From Allobaileyella intestinalis (lineage in GTDB: Bacteria > Bacillota > Clostridia > Peptostreptococcales > Anaerovoracaceae), in contig NZ_VUNB01000004.1 of assembly GCF_009695865.1 (NCBI RefSeq), forward strand, positions 62,001-126,000: a DNA stretch of 64,000 bases. Reading direction: 5' to 3'. Positions 53,156 to 62,264 of this stretch are shown piece after piece. Below the pieces are notes generated by a model. That model was not told the DNA's origin, made no database searches, and saw nothing but the letters and a program-made list of their open reading frames with translations. Position numbers and translations under genes: made by a program. Each line of letters opens with the position of its first letter. The stretch's first letter is position 1.

Positions 53156-54049
53156 TCATAGCAGATTTTCAAGGGCCCACCAGATTCCTGTAAGGGTATC
53201 TATGCCTGAGGAGTGTCCTATTGCCAGGAAAGACTGGAGAATCTTATCTGACTGAGATTTTCGGGCTTCCGGTGATCCATTTTCAGAGCACAGCCATTGG
53301 TACAGTGATATGACTGGAACACTGAATTGATTATCAAGAGCACATTTAATAAAAGCCATGCTTATTTCATTGGTGTTCTGTAAATTCAGGCTGAGGGAAT
53401 TTCGTATTTGTTCAACAATGTCCTGATTAAAAGCCTCTGGAAAAGCAGAAAATGCAGAGAGCATACCAGTAATAAAGTCGTCACCGCTGGGGGTCAGCCC
53501 TGTTCCCACTCCAATGAGGGAGGAAATGGCTTCAGCTGCAGCCTCGGTTCTGCCACAATGAATATAAGTTATGACTGCTTTGAGCTTTTGCTTTACATAT
53601 GACAGTACCAGGTCATCGGGGGCTTTTGCAGGATCGGTCAAAAAAGAAAATCCGCCCCGGTGTGCTTTTTCGATTATAGATTTTATGAGATGTTTTATAT
53701 CAGCATTGAAATTGTACTTATTTAAATACCCGTCGTACACAGCCGTAGAAGCATCAAAGGTGATAGTTGTTTTTCCTATAACAATGTTGTTTTCTTCAAG
53801 GACTATCTCCTGACCTTCGTGTGCATCAAGATCACGGATTTCAGTTGAGTTTAATGGAAGTATGACGCTTATGGGTGAAACAGGGGAGCCCTTAACTTGC
53901 AAGGCTATAAGCTGCCCGTCAATCATGAGGTTTATGGTTCTTTCGTAGGCGGAGTGGACGAAGAAATGATTGTCCGGGGAAGTGCCTGTTCTGGTTATTT
54001 CGTTCAATTTATTCAAAACAAATAACGAAGTTTGTTGAACTTTTATCAT
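53156..54049 (-). CDS. allH: DUF2877 protein AllH, oxamate carbamoyltransferase subunit
   Basis: A 297-residue protein of family DUF2877. The signatures GVGTGLTPSGDDFITGML and IGHSSGIDTLTGI are unmistakable. In Escherichia coli AllH (YlbF) together with AllF (FdrA) and AllG (YlbE) makes oxamate carbamoyltransferase, which splits oxalurate into oxamate and carbamoyl phosphate. Here it is transcribed away from the allantoinase genes and about 9 kb from the fdrA/allF homologue, instead of beside it. No clear ribosome site is visible at the ATG. The role is inferred from the family and from the AllF homologue in the same cluster. Confidence 0.82.
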   Translation of the reverse strand: MIKVQQTSLFVLNKLNEITRTGTSPDNHFFVHSAYERTINLMIDGQLIALQVKGSPVSPISVILPLNSTEIRDLDAHEGQEIVLEENNIVIGKTTITFDASTAVYDGYLNKYNFNADIKHLIKSIIEKAHRGGFSFLTDPAKAPDDLVLSYVKQKLKAVITYIHCGRTEAAAEAISSLIGVGTGLTPSGDDFITGMLSAFSAFPEAFNQDIVEQIRNSLSLNLQNTNEISMAFIKCALDNQFSVPVISLYQWLCSENGSPEARKSQSDKILQSFLAIGHSSGIDTLTGIWWALENLL

Positions 54050-54353
54050 AGCCGAGCCTCACTTCTTTTAAATAATTGTTGTAATATAACAAAGCCTATC
54101 GGATACATTATATATAGGGACAAATACCTTTATCAACTCACATTTTATGCCGTAAAATATAATACAAAAAAACAATTTTAAATTCATCAAGTTATATTGA
54201 AGATTGCTACTTGGTAATGGTATTATTGAACCCATGAAGAGACACTAAAATTGGTTGACCACTTTTCTAAAGGTGGATTGCCATAACAAAGCTTCATCAG
54301 AATTATTTTACTTCTGCACATGTGACTTGCTATGGTCACAGGGGAGGGTAGCT
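54050..54353. promoter_or_regulatory. Divergent control region between allH and the first allantoinase
   Basis: A 304-base AT-rich gap. A candidate promoter is TTGAAG (54197-54202), 18 bases, TATTAT (54221-54226). An AAAATTGGTTGACC motif is at 54247-54260. An inverted repeat TGTGAC-N8-GTCACA (54321-54340) sits just before the ribosome site GGGGAGGG. Confidence 0.5.
54321..54340. repeat. TGTGAC-N8-GTCACA inverted repeat before the allantoinase start
   Basis: Six-base arms around TTGCTATG, ending directly at the ribosome-binding site. It could be a protein operator or an RNA hairpin that affects translation of the first allantoinase. Confidence 0.5.
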
Positions 54354-55727
54354 ATGTATGATTTACTGATTAAGAACGGCCGGGTTGTAACGCCTGAGCT
54401 TGTTCAGGAAGCAAATGTTGCTGTCAAAGACGGCAAGATTGCTGCCATTCTGTCCTGGGGTGACGAGCCTGAAGCTGTAAAAGTAATTGACGCAGCAGGA
54501 AAGGAAGTTTTCCCTGGAGCAATTGACACTCACGCTCACCTGAATGATCCGGGGTATGAGTGGAGGGAAGACTACGAGCATGGAACGGCTGCAGCTGTTG
54601 TAGGAGGATACACAACAGTTATTGATATGCCTCTCCAGAACGAGCCGGCTCTCACAACACCAGAGATCTTCGATGCCAAGCTGGCAAAAGTTCAGCCTAA
54701 TGCATATTCTGATTTTGCATTTTGGGGCGGACTTGTTCCATCTAATTTCGATCAACTGAAGGGCCTTGACGAAAGAGGTGTAATCGCATTTAAGTCTTTC
54801 CTCGGACCTGTATCGCCTGACTATTCACCGCTAACATACGGACAGGCTTACCAGGCAATGAAGATCATCAAGGAGTTTGGCGGAATGGCCGGATTCCACT
54901 GCGAAGATTTTGCAATGATCAAGGAAGGTGAGAAGGCTCAGAAAGAAGCAGGAAATCTCAACTGGAGGGGATTCCTGGATTCAAGAACACCAGCTTCCGA
55001 GGTTGTGGCAACAGAGGCTGTAATCGAAATCGCCAAGGAACTGGACTGCCGTGCTCACATTTGCCACGTAAGCCATCCTGCAGCAGCAGAGAAGGTATAT
55101 GAGGCACAGCTGGACGGATATGAAGTTTCTGCTGAGACCTGCGGTCACTACCTGGCATTTACTGAAGACGATGTACTGGAGAACGGTCCTCTGTTCAAGT
55201 GTGCACCTCCTCTCAGAACTCATGATGACGTTGAAGCTATGTGGGAGTACGTTGAGGCAGGAGTCTTCTCTGGACTGGCATCTGACCACTCTCCTTGCTC
55301 ATACGAGGAGAAGTACAGCGAAATTCTCGGACAGAAGATTGAGAACGTATTTGATGTATGGGGAGGAATCAGCGGAATCCAGAGCTGTGTTCAGGCCATC
55401 TATTCCGAGGGCGTTGTAAAGCGCGGCGTTGATCCCACAGTTCTGGCTAACGCATGGGCTAAGCTGCCTGCTGAAGCTTTCCATATTTACGGAAAGAAGG
55501 GCGACATTAAGGTTGGATTCGATGCTGACCTGATCATCATAGATCCTGACAAGGGGTGGGAGATCACATCTGATTCCCTGTATTACGTAAACAAGATTTC
55601 AGCATTCGTTGGCATGAAGGGCAAAGGCCTGCCTGTTGCAACTTTTGTAAGAGGAGAGCTCATGGCAGAGAATGGCAAGCTGGTTGGACAGAAGGGAACA
55701 GGCCAGCTGGTTAAGAGATTGTTTTAA
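54354..55727 (+). CDS. allB: Allantoinase, first copy
   Basis: A 457-residue cyclic amidohydrolase that opens the hydantoin ring of allantoin to allantoate. Metal and catalytic residues are complete: H60 and H62 (HAHLND), the carboxylated lysine K147 (IAFKSF), H182 (FHCED), H238 (CHVSHP) and D311 (SDHSPC). VWGGISGIQSC parallels AWGGIAGLQSC of the E. coli enzyme and favours allantoinase over dihydropyrimidinase. One oddity: ETCGHYL where relatives have ETCPHY. The ATG at 54354 follows GGGGAGGG; the open frame reaches 54255. It is followed after 29 bases by an NCS1 transporter. Confidence 0.9.
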   Translation: MYDLLIKNGRVVTPELVQEANVAVKDGKIAAILSWGDEPEAVKVIDAAGKEVFPGAIDTHAHLNDPGYEWREDYEHGTAAAVVGGYTTVIDMPLQNEPALTTPEIFDAKLAKVQPNAYSDFAFWGGLVPSNFDQLKGLDERGVIAFKSFLGPVSPDYSPLTYGQAYQAMKIIKEFGGMAGFHCEDFAMIKEGEKAQKEAGNLNWRGFLDSRTPASEVVATEAVIEIAKELDCRAHICHVSHPAAAEKVYEAQLDGYEVSAETCGHYLAFTEDDVLENGPLFKCAPPLRTHDDVEAMWEYVEAGVFSGLASDHSPCSYEEKYSEILGQKIENVFDVWGGISGIQSCVQAIYSEGVVKRGVDPTVLANAWAKLPAEAFHIYGKKGDIKVGFDADLIIIDPDKGWEITSDSLYYVNKISAFVGMKGKGLPVATFVRGELMAENGKLVGQKGTGQLVKRLF

Positions 55728-55756
55728 TAATTACTATTATCAAGGAGAAACAATAA

Positions 55757-57118
55757 ATGAGTATTGTAGACAACAAAGTCCTGGATCCGAAGCTTTCTGC
55801 AGGTGTTGATGCAGATCTTCAGCCTACTAAAGAAAGAATCATGGGATCCCTTTCTTACACAGCATCATTCCTTGGAGGCTGTGTATCAATCGGTACTTTC
55901 TCCATGGGATCAGCACTTATAGGTGTGCTCACAATCCCTCAGGCGGTCCTGGCCATGGCCATCGGATGCCTTGTAATCGCTGTTGCCCTGGTGCTCATCG
56001 GCAATGCCGGCCATAAGTATGGAATGCCATATGTAGTTCAGCTTAGATCAAGCTTCGGTGTTACAGGTGTAAAAGTTCCTGGCGTGCTGAGAGGTGTGCC
56101 GGCCATTGTATGGTTCGGTTTCCAGTCATGGGTAGGTGCAGGAGCCATAAACAGCTGCTTCAAGATTCTGTGGGGATTTGACAATCTTCCGCTGATCTTC
56201 GGACTGTTCACCATCCTTCAGGTTGCACTGGCAATCAAGGGTTTCCACGGAATCAAGTGGCTTGAGAATTTCTCATGCGTGTTCATCGTAGTAATTCTTG
56301 CATACATGTTGTATGTAGTAAAAACAAAGTTCGCTGTGGACATCAGCGCTTCCTTTGCAGATGTAAAGGGTACATGGGGAATGCCTTTCTGGGCAGCCAC
56401 CACATCATTCCTGGGAATTTATTCCACAATGATTATCAACGCTTCCGACTATTCCAGAAACCTTAAGGAGAACATCGGACCAGTAAAGACAGGTTCTATT
56501 TACACAATTGCTATCCTTCCTGTAACACTGTTCATGGGACTTATCGGACTTCTGGTAACGGCAGCTACAGGTAATTCCGACCCTGTAGTTGTATTCTCAA
56601 CAACAATGGGAAGTAAGTTCCTGACTGTAGTAACACTGCTGTTCATTGCATTTGCTCAGGTTACAACAAACGTACTGAACAATATCGTTCCTCCTGCATA
56701 TGTGCTGATGGAGTCCTTCAAGATGAAGTGGTCTCACGCTACCGTTCTGGTTGGAGTGCTTTCAGTATGTGTAATGCCTTGGAAGCTGGTTACAGCAGAT
56801 TCTGCAGCTGGCCTTTCAATGTTCACAAAGATCTATTCCGCATTCCTGGGACCTATCTTTGCTGTAATGGTTGTGGACTACTACTTCCTCCGCAAGAGCA
56901 CCCTTGATGTTAATACACTTTATGATAAGACAGGCCCATTCAAGGGAGTCAACTGGGCAGCAATTATTGCCATCACAGTTGGAGCACTGGTATCTGTATT
57001 CGTTGTAGACCTTTCATGGTATGTGAGCCTCATACCTACAGGCCTGGTTTACTACATACTCATGAAGAAGATGCCTGCTGCTGAAAACTTCAGAAAAGGA
57101 ACTATTTTCGAAGAGTAG
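55757..57118 (+). CDS. NCS1-family allantoin/purine-type permease, first copy
   Basis: A 453-residue transporter with 12 membrane spans of the nucleobase-cation-symport-1 family (cytosine, uracil, hydantoin, allantoin carriers). SLSYTASFLGGCVSIGTFSMGSAL, the VWFGFQSWVGAGAIN helix and MIINASDYSRN are typical. Co-transcribed with the preceding allantoinase (29-base gap, AAGGAG), which points to allantoin or a related ureide as substrate. Confidence 0.9.
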   Translation: MSIVDNKVLDPKLSAGVDADLQPTKERIMGSLSYTASFLGGCVSIGTFSMGSALIGVLTIPQAVLAMAIGCLVIAVALVLIGNAGHKYGMPYVVQLRSSFGVTGVKVPGVLRGVPAIVWFGFQSWVGAGAINSCFKILWGFDNLPLIFGLFTILQVALAIKGFHGIKWLENFSCVFIVVILAYMLYVVKTKFAVDISASFADVKGTWGMPFWAATTSFLGIYSTMIINASDYSRNLKENIGPVKTGSIYTIAILPVTLFMGLIGLLVTAATGNSDPVVVFSTTMGSKFLTVVTLLFIAFAQVTTNVLNNIVPPAYVLMESFKMKWSHATVLVGVLSVCVMPWKLVTADSAAGLSMFTKIYSAFLGPIFAVMVVDYYFLRKSTLDVNTLYDKTGPFKGVNWAAIIAITVGALVSVFVVDLSWYVSLIPTGLVYYILMKKMPAAENFRKGTIFEE

Positions 57119-57226
57119 TCTGCTGACCGGATTTAATGCATTTTAACCGGTAAAATAAATTTTCTATCCTGCAGAGAGCTGCGAATCCGGCTCTCTGCAC
57201 CTTAAAAGCAATATGGAGGATTAGAT

Positions 57227-58630
57227 ATGTATGATCTAATTATCAAGAACGGCAAATTAGTTACACCTGACAGAATCTATGCTGCAGATATTGCTGTACA
57301 GGATGGCAAGTACGCTGCATTCCTGGCACCTGGATCAGACGCTGAGGCAAAGGAAGTAATCGATGCTGAAGGAAATCTGGTTTTCCCGGGAATCATCGAC
57401 TGCCACGCACATCTGAACGAGCCTGGATTCGAGTACAGAGAGGATTTTGAGACAGGATCAAGGGCAGCTGCAGTAGCCGGATGCACAACGCTGATCGACA
57501 TGCCTCTCAACAACGATCCATCTCTGATGAACAAAGAAATTTTTGACCTTAAGATGGGCAAGATCAGCAAACATTCTTATGTTGATTTCGGACTCTGGGG
57601 CGGAATCGTCGGAGACTTTGATGACGATCCTGATTCAGTACACAACAACCTGGCAGACTTGATTGATCTGGAGAAGGCTGGCGTTGCTGCATTCAAGGGG
57701 TTCACTTGTCCAAATGGGCCTTTGTTCCCTACAGTAAATATGGGAAATGTCCGTGAAGCACTTGAGATTCTCAAGCCTTATAACGCACTTTGCGGATTCC
57801 ACTGTGAGGAGTACGGCCAGGTTCTTGAAAGAGAAAAGAAGGCAAAGGCAAAGACTGACATGTCCAGAGAAGAGAAGATCAGAGCCTTCCTGGACTCTCA
57901 CGATGTATGGACTGAGTATGTGGCTACTAAAAATGTTATCGACATGGCAAGAGCAACAGGCGGAAGAGTCCACATCTGCCATGTAAGCCATCCGATGGTT
58001 GCTCAGGTTGTTAAGGATGCACAGCACGAAGGTCTTCCTATTACAGCTGAGACCTGTCCTCACTATCTTGGATTCACAGAGGATTTCGTTTTCGAGAAGG
58101 GAGCACCTGCTAAGTGCACTCCTCCAATGAGAACTAAAGAGGATATGGAAAAGCTCTGGGACTACGTTCTTGATGGAACACTTTCCTGCGTAGGCAGCGA
58201 CCATTCTCCAGCTGCTGACGAAGAGAAGGATAACGAAACAAGAGATATCTGGCAGGCATGGGGTGGCCTTAATGCAATTCAGTTCTTCCTGCCAATGATG
58301 TTCGATATGGTAGTGCACCAGAAGAAGTTGAGCCCAAGTCTCATTGCAAAGGTTATGGACTACAACCCTGCAAAGATCTTCGGATTCTACGGACAGAAGG
58401 GTGCCTTCGAAATCGGTTTCGATGCTGACGCTGTTATCCTCGATCCTGAAAAATCCTGGAAGGTTGAGCAGGAGAAGCTCTTTACAAAGGGCCATGTAAC
58501 ATGCTTCGATGGTCTTGAAGGAAAAGGAGCCCCGACATGCACTGTTATTCGCGGCCGCGTTGTTGCAAAGGACGGAATGTATCTGGAAGATGCAAAGGGC
58601 TACGGAGAGTATGTAACACCTGTAAAATAA
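57227..58630 (+). CDS. Allantoinase-like cyclic amidohydrolase, second copy
   Basis: A 467-residue paralogue of the first allantoinase; large parts of the first 130 residues match (MYDLIIKNG, HAHLNEPG, FETGSRAAAVAG). Active-site residues are again complete: H60, H62, K157 (AAFKGF), H192 (FHCEE), H252 (CHVSHP), D325 (SDHSPA). It has an insertion of about ten residues before the lysine and the normal ETCPHY motif. The duplicate may act on the other allantoin enantiomer or on another cyclic ureide. Start after TGGAGGATT. Followed by a second NCS1 gene after 28 bases. Confidence 0.85.
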   Translation: MYDLIIKNGKLVTPDRIYAADIAVQDGKYAAFLAPGSDAEAKEVIDAEGNLVFPGIIDCHAHLNEPGFEYREDFETGSRAAAVAGCTTLIDMPLNNDPSLMNKEIFDLKMGKISKHSYVDFGLWGGIVGDFDDDPDSVHNNLADLIDLEKAGVAAFKGFTCPNGPLFPTVNMGNVREALEILKPYNALCGFHCEEYGQVLEREKKAKAKTDMSREEKIRAFLDSHDVWTEYVATKNVIDMARATGGRVHICHVSHPMVAQVVKDAQHEGLPITAETCPHYLGFTEDFVFEKGAPAKCTPPMRTKEDMEKLWDYVLDGTLSCVGSDHSPAADEEKDNETRDIWQAWGGLNAIQFFLPMMFDMVVHQKKLSPSLIAKVMDYNPAKIFGFYGQKGAFEIGFDADAVILDPEKSWKVEQEKLFTKGHVTCFDGLEGKGAPTCTVIRGRVVAKDGMYLEDAKGYGEYVTPVK

Positions 58631-58658
58631 CAGGTATTTAAACTAAGGAGAACAATTA

Positions 58659-60029
58659 ATGAGCACAGAAAACAAAAACGTGAACACCCCTGCATCAGAG
58701 GGTGAAAGCATTAGGCCAATTCCTTGGGAAAAACGTACTATGAGCTGGGGCTCAAACACCATGCTCTGGCTTGGTGGATGTATTTCCATCGGAACCCTGG
58801 CAATGGGTTCTGCACAGCTTGAGACAGGCCTTAACCTTCTTCAGCTGTTCCTGGCGGTACTGATCGGATCAACTATTCTTGTAGTTGGTATAGCAATGAA
58901 CGACCAGTTCGGTTACACAACTGGTGCACCTTATTCAATCCATCTGAAGAGTGCTTACGGAACAAAGGGTAACATTCTTCCATCAATGATCAGAGGTCTT
59001 CCTGCAATCGTATGGTATGGCTACCAGACATGGCTGGGTGGAGCTGCAATCAACAACATTTCAAAGCTCCTCTTTCACTATGACAACATCTGGCTGTTCT
59101 TCATTCTTTTCCAGGTTGTTCAGATTCTTCTGTCAATCAAGGGATTCAAGGGTGCAAAATGGGTAGGAAACATCGGCGGCACAGTTATTGTAATCGCAAT
59201 GTTCTATCTCCTTTACATCTGCGTAACAACTCAGTGGGATGTTATTTCTGCAAACCTGATGCACAAAACAGGCACATGGGGACTTCCTTTTGTTGCATCT
59301 ATAATCGCTTTCTTCGGTAACTCTACAACAGTAATGCTGAATGCTTCTGACTACTCCCGTGAGATGAAGAAGGGCTACAGCGCTCCTGTACGTGGCTTCT
59401 CATACTTCATGGCAATGGTTCCTGCAACTGTAATGCTGGGAGTTATTGGTGCAATGGCATCAACAGCAACTGGAATTGCAAACCCTATTAACGCATTTGC
59501 CGAGATGGTAGATAACAAGGTAGTACTGGTTGTAACACTGGCATTCATCATCTTTGCACAGCTGTCAACAAACCTGGCAAGTAACGTAATTCCGCCTGCA
59601 TATGTATTCATGGACGTTTTCAAGATGAAGCACAAGACAGCAGTAGTTCTCATCGGAGTTCTTGCTGTTGCTACATGCCCATGGATTCTTACAAACGACA
59701 AATCTGCAGCAGGACTTTCACTGTTCGTAAAGATTTACTCTGCATTCTTCGCTCCAATCTTTGCAATTCTTATTGTAGATTTCTTCATTCTGCATAAGAG
59801 ACATTTCACAAAGGAGCAGCTGGATGATCTGTATGATCCTGAAGGTTCCAAGAAGGGTGTCAACATGGCAGCAATTATTGCTACTATTGTTGGATGCATT
59901 ATCGGACTGGTAAACGTAAACCTGTCCTTCTTCACTGCAACTATTCCAACTGGTGTTGTTTACTACCTGTTGATGAAGAACATGAAATCATGTGAGAATT
60001 TCAGAAAGGGAACTACACTTGAGAAGTAG
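58659..60029 (+). CDS. NCS1-family permease, second copy
   Basis: A 456-residue 12-span transporter paralogous to the one at 55757 (LGGCISIGTLAMGSAQ, VWYGYQTWLGGAAINN, MLNASDYSREM). It has a longer polar N-terminus. It pairs with the second allantoinase as the first pairs with the first, so the whole enzyme-transporter module is duplicated in tandem. Ribosome site AAGGAG. Confidence 0.9.
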   Translation: MSTENKNVNTPASEGESIRPIPWEKRTMSWGSNTMLWLGGCISIGTLAMGSAQLETGLNLLQLFLAVLIGSTILVVGIAMNDQFGYTTGAPYSIHLKSAYGTKGNILPSMIRGLPAIVWYGYQTWLGGAAINNISKLLFHYDNIWLFFILFQVVQILLSIKGFKGAKWVGNIGGTVIVIAMFYLLYICVTTQWDVISANLMHKTGTWGLPFVASIIAFFGNSTTVMLNASDYSREMKKGYSAPVRGFSYFMAMVPATVMLGVIGAMASTATGIANPINAFAEMVDNKVVLVVTLAFIIFAQLSTNLASNVIPPAYVFMDVFKMKHKTAVVLIGVLAVATCPWILTNDKSAAGLSLFVKIYSAFFAPIFAILIVDFFILHKRHFTKEQLDDLYDPEGSKKGVNMAAIIATIVGCIIGLVNVNLSFFTATIPTGVVYYLLMKNMKSCENFRKGTTLEK

Positions 60030-60080
60030 TATTTCATTTCCGGAATATGAATAGTGGAATGAGTAATGATTTCCAAGTAA

Positions 60081-60108
60081 AAAGCAGGGGCCTGGCCCCT
60101 GCTTTTTT
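60081..60108. terminator. Bidirectional terminator after the second NCS1 gene
   Basis: AAAGCAGGGG and CCCCTGCTTT make a ten-base perfect stem with A and T runs on both sides, serving both the transporter and the convergent esterase gene. Confidence 0.92.
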
Positions 60109-60112
60109 CGTT

Positions 60113-60973
60113 TTACAAATGCTTCTCGATAAATAAAGAAGTTCTGTCCAGCAGCTCTGCTGTTTCCGGATTGTCTGTGTTCCTGTCAAAATCGTGCTCA
60201 GGAATGGAAACTATGAATTTTTCAGGCCTGTATTTATTGGAAAAGGCGATGAATTCACTGTATGGCACGTCTGTGTCACCTGAGCTGTGGGCTGCAAATA
60301 CGGGGGCAGGAAGCTGATCAACGGCGCGCAGAGTGTAGTAAAGGAAAAAGTATTTATCCCTGCCTTCATAGATCAGATCCTTCCATTTACCCGTTTGTCT
60401 TGCATATACATAGGTGCTGTAATATTCATCCAGGGATCCGCTGTATACAATCTTTTCTTCAGTTATCTTTGTGAGGTCTTCAGGTACAGCTGGCAGCTGG
60501 CAGTAGAAAGAGCTTTTTGCATCATACCATCCGTCGTTCAGAAAACCATAACCGTAATACGAAATTATTCCGTTCAGGCTTACCGTCAGTTTATTGCTGG
60601 AAGATGCCAGAAGAACGAGGTAGGCTCCTGCCGAACGTCCCCAGAGGAAAAGGGGAACGCTTTTGTCTGTTCCGGATATTTCATAGGCTTTGTTAATGGA
60701 ATCTATGACATCTTCCAGTATTAAATCCATCTTCGCCTGAGGTGCCAGGGGATAGTCGATGGCAAGTATGGCATATCCATGGCCGGTAAGTTTCTGCAGG
60801 TGCATTTCCGGCAGATCTCCAGGTGTTCCATATAAGAGTCCACCACCGTGGATGTAGACAATAAGGGCCTCTATATTACCAGAATCAGGAGTATAGAAAA
60901 TAAAATTTCTGGAATCTGCATCAGCTCCTGTTTTATATCCTTCACTTATAACCGGAATAATTTTAGTGTTCAC
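60113..60973 (-). CDS. Alpha/beta hydrolase, HSL-type esterase
   Basis: A 286-residue hydrolase. IVYIHGGGLLYGTP has the HGGG oxyanion motif, LWGRSAGAYL the nucleophile serine, and D and H lie in SGDTDVPYSEF and IPEHDFDRN. Substrate unknown; such enzymes act on small esters or deacylate sugars. It is inserted in opposite orientation between the second transporter and allE, so it may be unrelated to purine use. No signal peptide. Confidence 0.82.
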   Translation of the reverse strand: MNTKIIPVISEGYKTGADADSRNFIFYTPDSGNIEALIVYIHGGGLLYGTPGDLPEMHLQKLTGHGYAILAIDYPLAPQAKMDLILEDVIDSINKAYEISGTDKSVPLFLWGRSAGAYLVLLASSSNKLTVSLNGIISYYGYGFLNDGWYDAKSSFYCQLPAVPEDLTKITEEKIVYSGSLDEYYSTYVYARQTGKWKDLIYEGRDKYFFLYYTLRAVDQLPAPVFAAHSSGDTDVPYSEFIAFSNKYRPEKFIVSIPEHDFDRNTDNPETAELLDRTSLFIEKHL

Positions 60974-61376
60974 TTTCCTTACCTCGCAATCTAGTATGTT
61001 AAAATTTTAATGCAATAATTTTTTCACAATTCTTCTTCCCGCACTCCATGCATAAAAAAAGAATATTTTAATTTCTAAAAGATATTCATTATTCTTTGTG
61101 CAAAATGGGCGGGAATACAGGAAGTTTGTCTAATTCAATTGAAATATCCCGTTTCCAGCCAAACTTTCTATGAAATTATATAATAATGTTAAAAAATTTT
61201 CTAAGATGGTTTTGGCTTAATATTAATACAATATAAATGCATTGAAATTAAAAAAATAGCCTTGAAAAATTGGTTGAAAGGTGGTTAAATACAAACTGAA
61301 AATTGGTTGAAAAGTATTAATCATTTTTCTTGACGTAGTTATTAATTTAATGGCATAGGGAAGAGAGGTAAACTTC
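60974..61376. promoter_or_regulatory. AT-rich control region upstream of allE
   Basis: A 403-base gap, very AT-rich. Near its right end are two copies of AAATTGGTTGAAA (TTGG at 61270 and 61303, 33 bp apart, three helical turns) followed by TTGACG at 61330 as a possible -35, with no good -10 at the right distance. No small gene or riboswitch recognised in the rest. Confidence 0.55.
61268..61314. repeat. Paired AAATTGGTTGAAA motifs before allE
   Basis: Two near-identical direct copies (61268-61280 and 61301-61314), 33 bp apart. The same core AAATTGGTTGA occurs at 54248-54258 before the first allantoinase, and AAACTGGTTGA at 53053 before the nitroreductase. Likely the sites of a shared, unidentified regulator. 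Confidence 0.6.
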
Positions 61377-62162
61377 ATGAGCTATTTGAACAATAATACT
61401 GGTTACAGAAAGACACTGCTGGACACAAGATCTGTTTATAAGAAGGACAATTTCGTAATTCTTGAACCAGACGGCCTTGTAAAGAACGCTATTCCAGGAT
61501 ATGAGAACTGCGATACAACAATTCTCGGATCTCCTGAGATGGGTGCAAAGTTCGCTGATTACATTTCAACCGTTCATCCAGGTGGAAAGAACAACAAGAT
61601 CGGTGGAGACGGAATCGAGGCATTCCTGTATGTTATCAGCGGAGAGCTGACAGTAAAGAATGCTGACGAGGAAGCAACACTTAAAGAGGGCGGTTACATC
61701 TATACACCAGCTGATAAGCCTTTCTGCTTCGAGAACAAGAGCGACAAAGATGCTTTCGTTTATATCTACAGAAAGAGATATGCAGCTATCGACGGTCTTT
61801 CAGCTCACACAGTTGTTGGAAACATCAATGACGTTGAGTGGATGGATTATGAGGGAATGACAAACTGCCAGAGCAAGGATTTCCTGCCTTCAGCTAAGGA
61901 TCTGGGATTCGATATGAACATGCACATCCTGAAGTTCAACCCAGGTGCTTGCCACGGATACATCGAAACACATATCCAGGAGCACGGAATGTACTTCCTG
62001 CAGGGCAAGGGAATGTACAGACTGGACGATGAGTGGATTCCACTTCAGAAGGGTGACTATGTATTCATGGACTCCTATGTTCCACAGGCTTGCTACGGCG
62101 TAGGAACTGAGGACTTCATCTACATCTACTCAAAGGATTGCAACAGAGACGTTGAGCTGTAG
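61377..62162 (+). CDS. allE: (S)-ureidoglycine aminohydrolase
   Basis: A 261-residue bicupin that releases ammonia from (S)-ureidoglycine to give (S)-ureidoglycolate, the step after allantoate hydrolysis. The manganese-binding residues of the C-terminal cupin are E197, H199, H203 and Q237, with the E-x-H-x3-H-x33-Q spacing of characterised enzymes. YRKTLLDTRSVYKKDNF is the usual N-terminus. Start after AGAGAGG. Paired TTGGTTGA motifs upstream; a terminator-like hairpin follows. Confidence 0.94.
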   Translation: MSYLNNNTGYRKTLLDTRSVYKKDNFVILEPDGLVKNAIPGYENCDTTILGSPEMGAKFADYISTVHPGGKNNKIGGDGIEAFLYVISGELTVKNADEEATLKEGGYIYTPADKPFCFENKSDKDAFVYIYRKRYAAIDGLSAHTVVGNINDVEWMDYEGMTNCQSKDFLPSAKDLGFDMNMHILKFNPGACHGYIETHIQEHGMYFLQGKGMYRLDDEWIPLQKGDYVFMDSYVPQACYGVGTEDFIYIYSKDCNRDVEL

Positions 62163-62188
62163 GTTTTAACAATAAGAGACATTGTTTG

Positions 62189-62224
62189 AACAGGTTCGTG
62201 TCAGGGATGCGGACCTGTTTTTTA
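62189..62224 (+). terminator. Terminator after allE
   Basis: AACAGGT and ACCTGTT around a 17-base loop, followed by TTTTT. Moderate strength; allD follows 40 bases later and may be reached by read-through. Confidence 0.6.
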
Positions 62225-62264
62225 AGAAAATTTCATTAACTGCGAATTTGCGGAGGTATATTAA

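Noticed and set aside
57635-58495. Long minus-strand open frame (286 codons) inside the second allantoinase gene
   Set aside because: It is fully antisense to a gene with all catalytic motifs, has no ribosome site, and its translation resembles no protein. It reflects codon bias of the sense gene.
61265-61360. Sigma-54 promoter for allE
   Set aside because: TTGG occurs, but no GC lies at the required distance for a -24/-12 element, and there is no enhancer-binding protein gene in the window.
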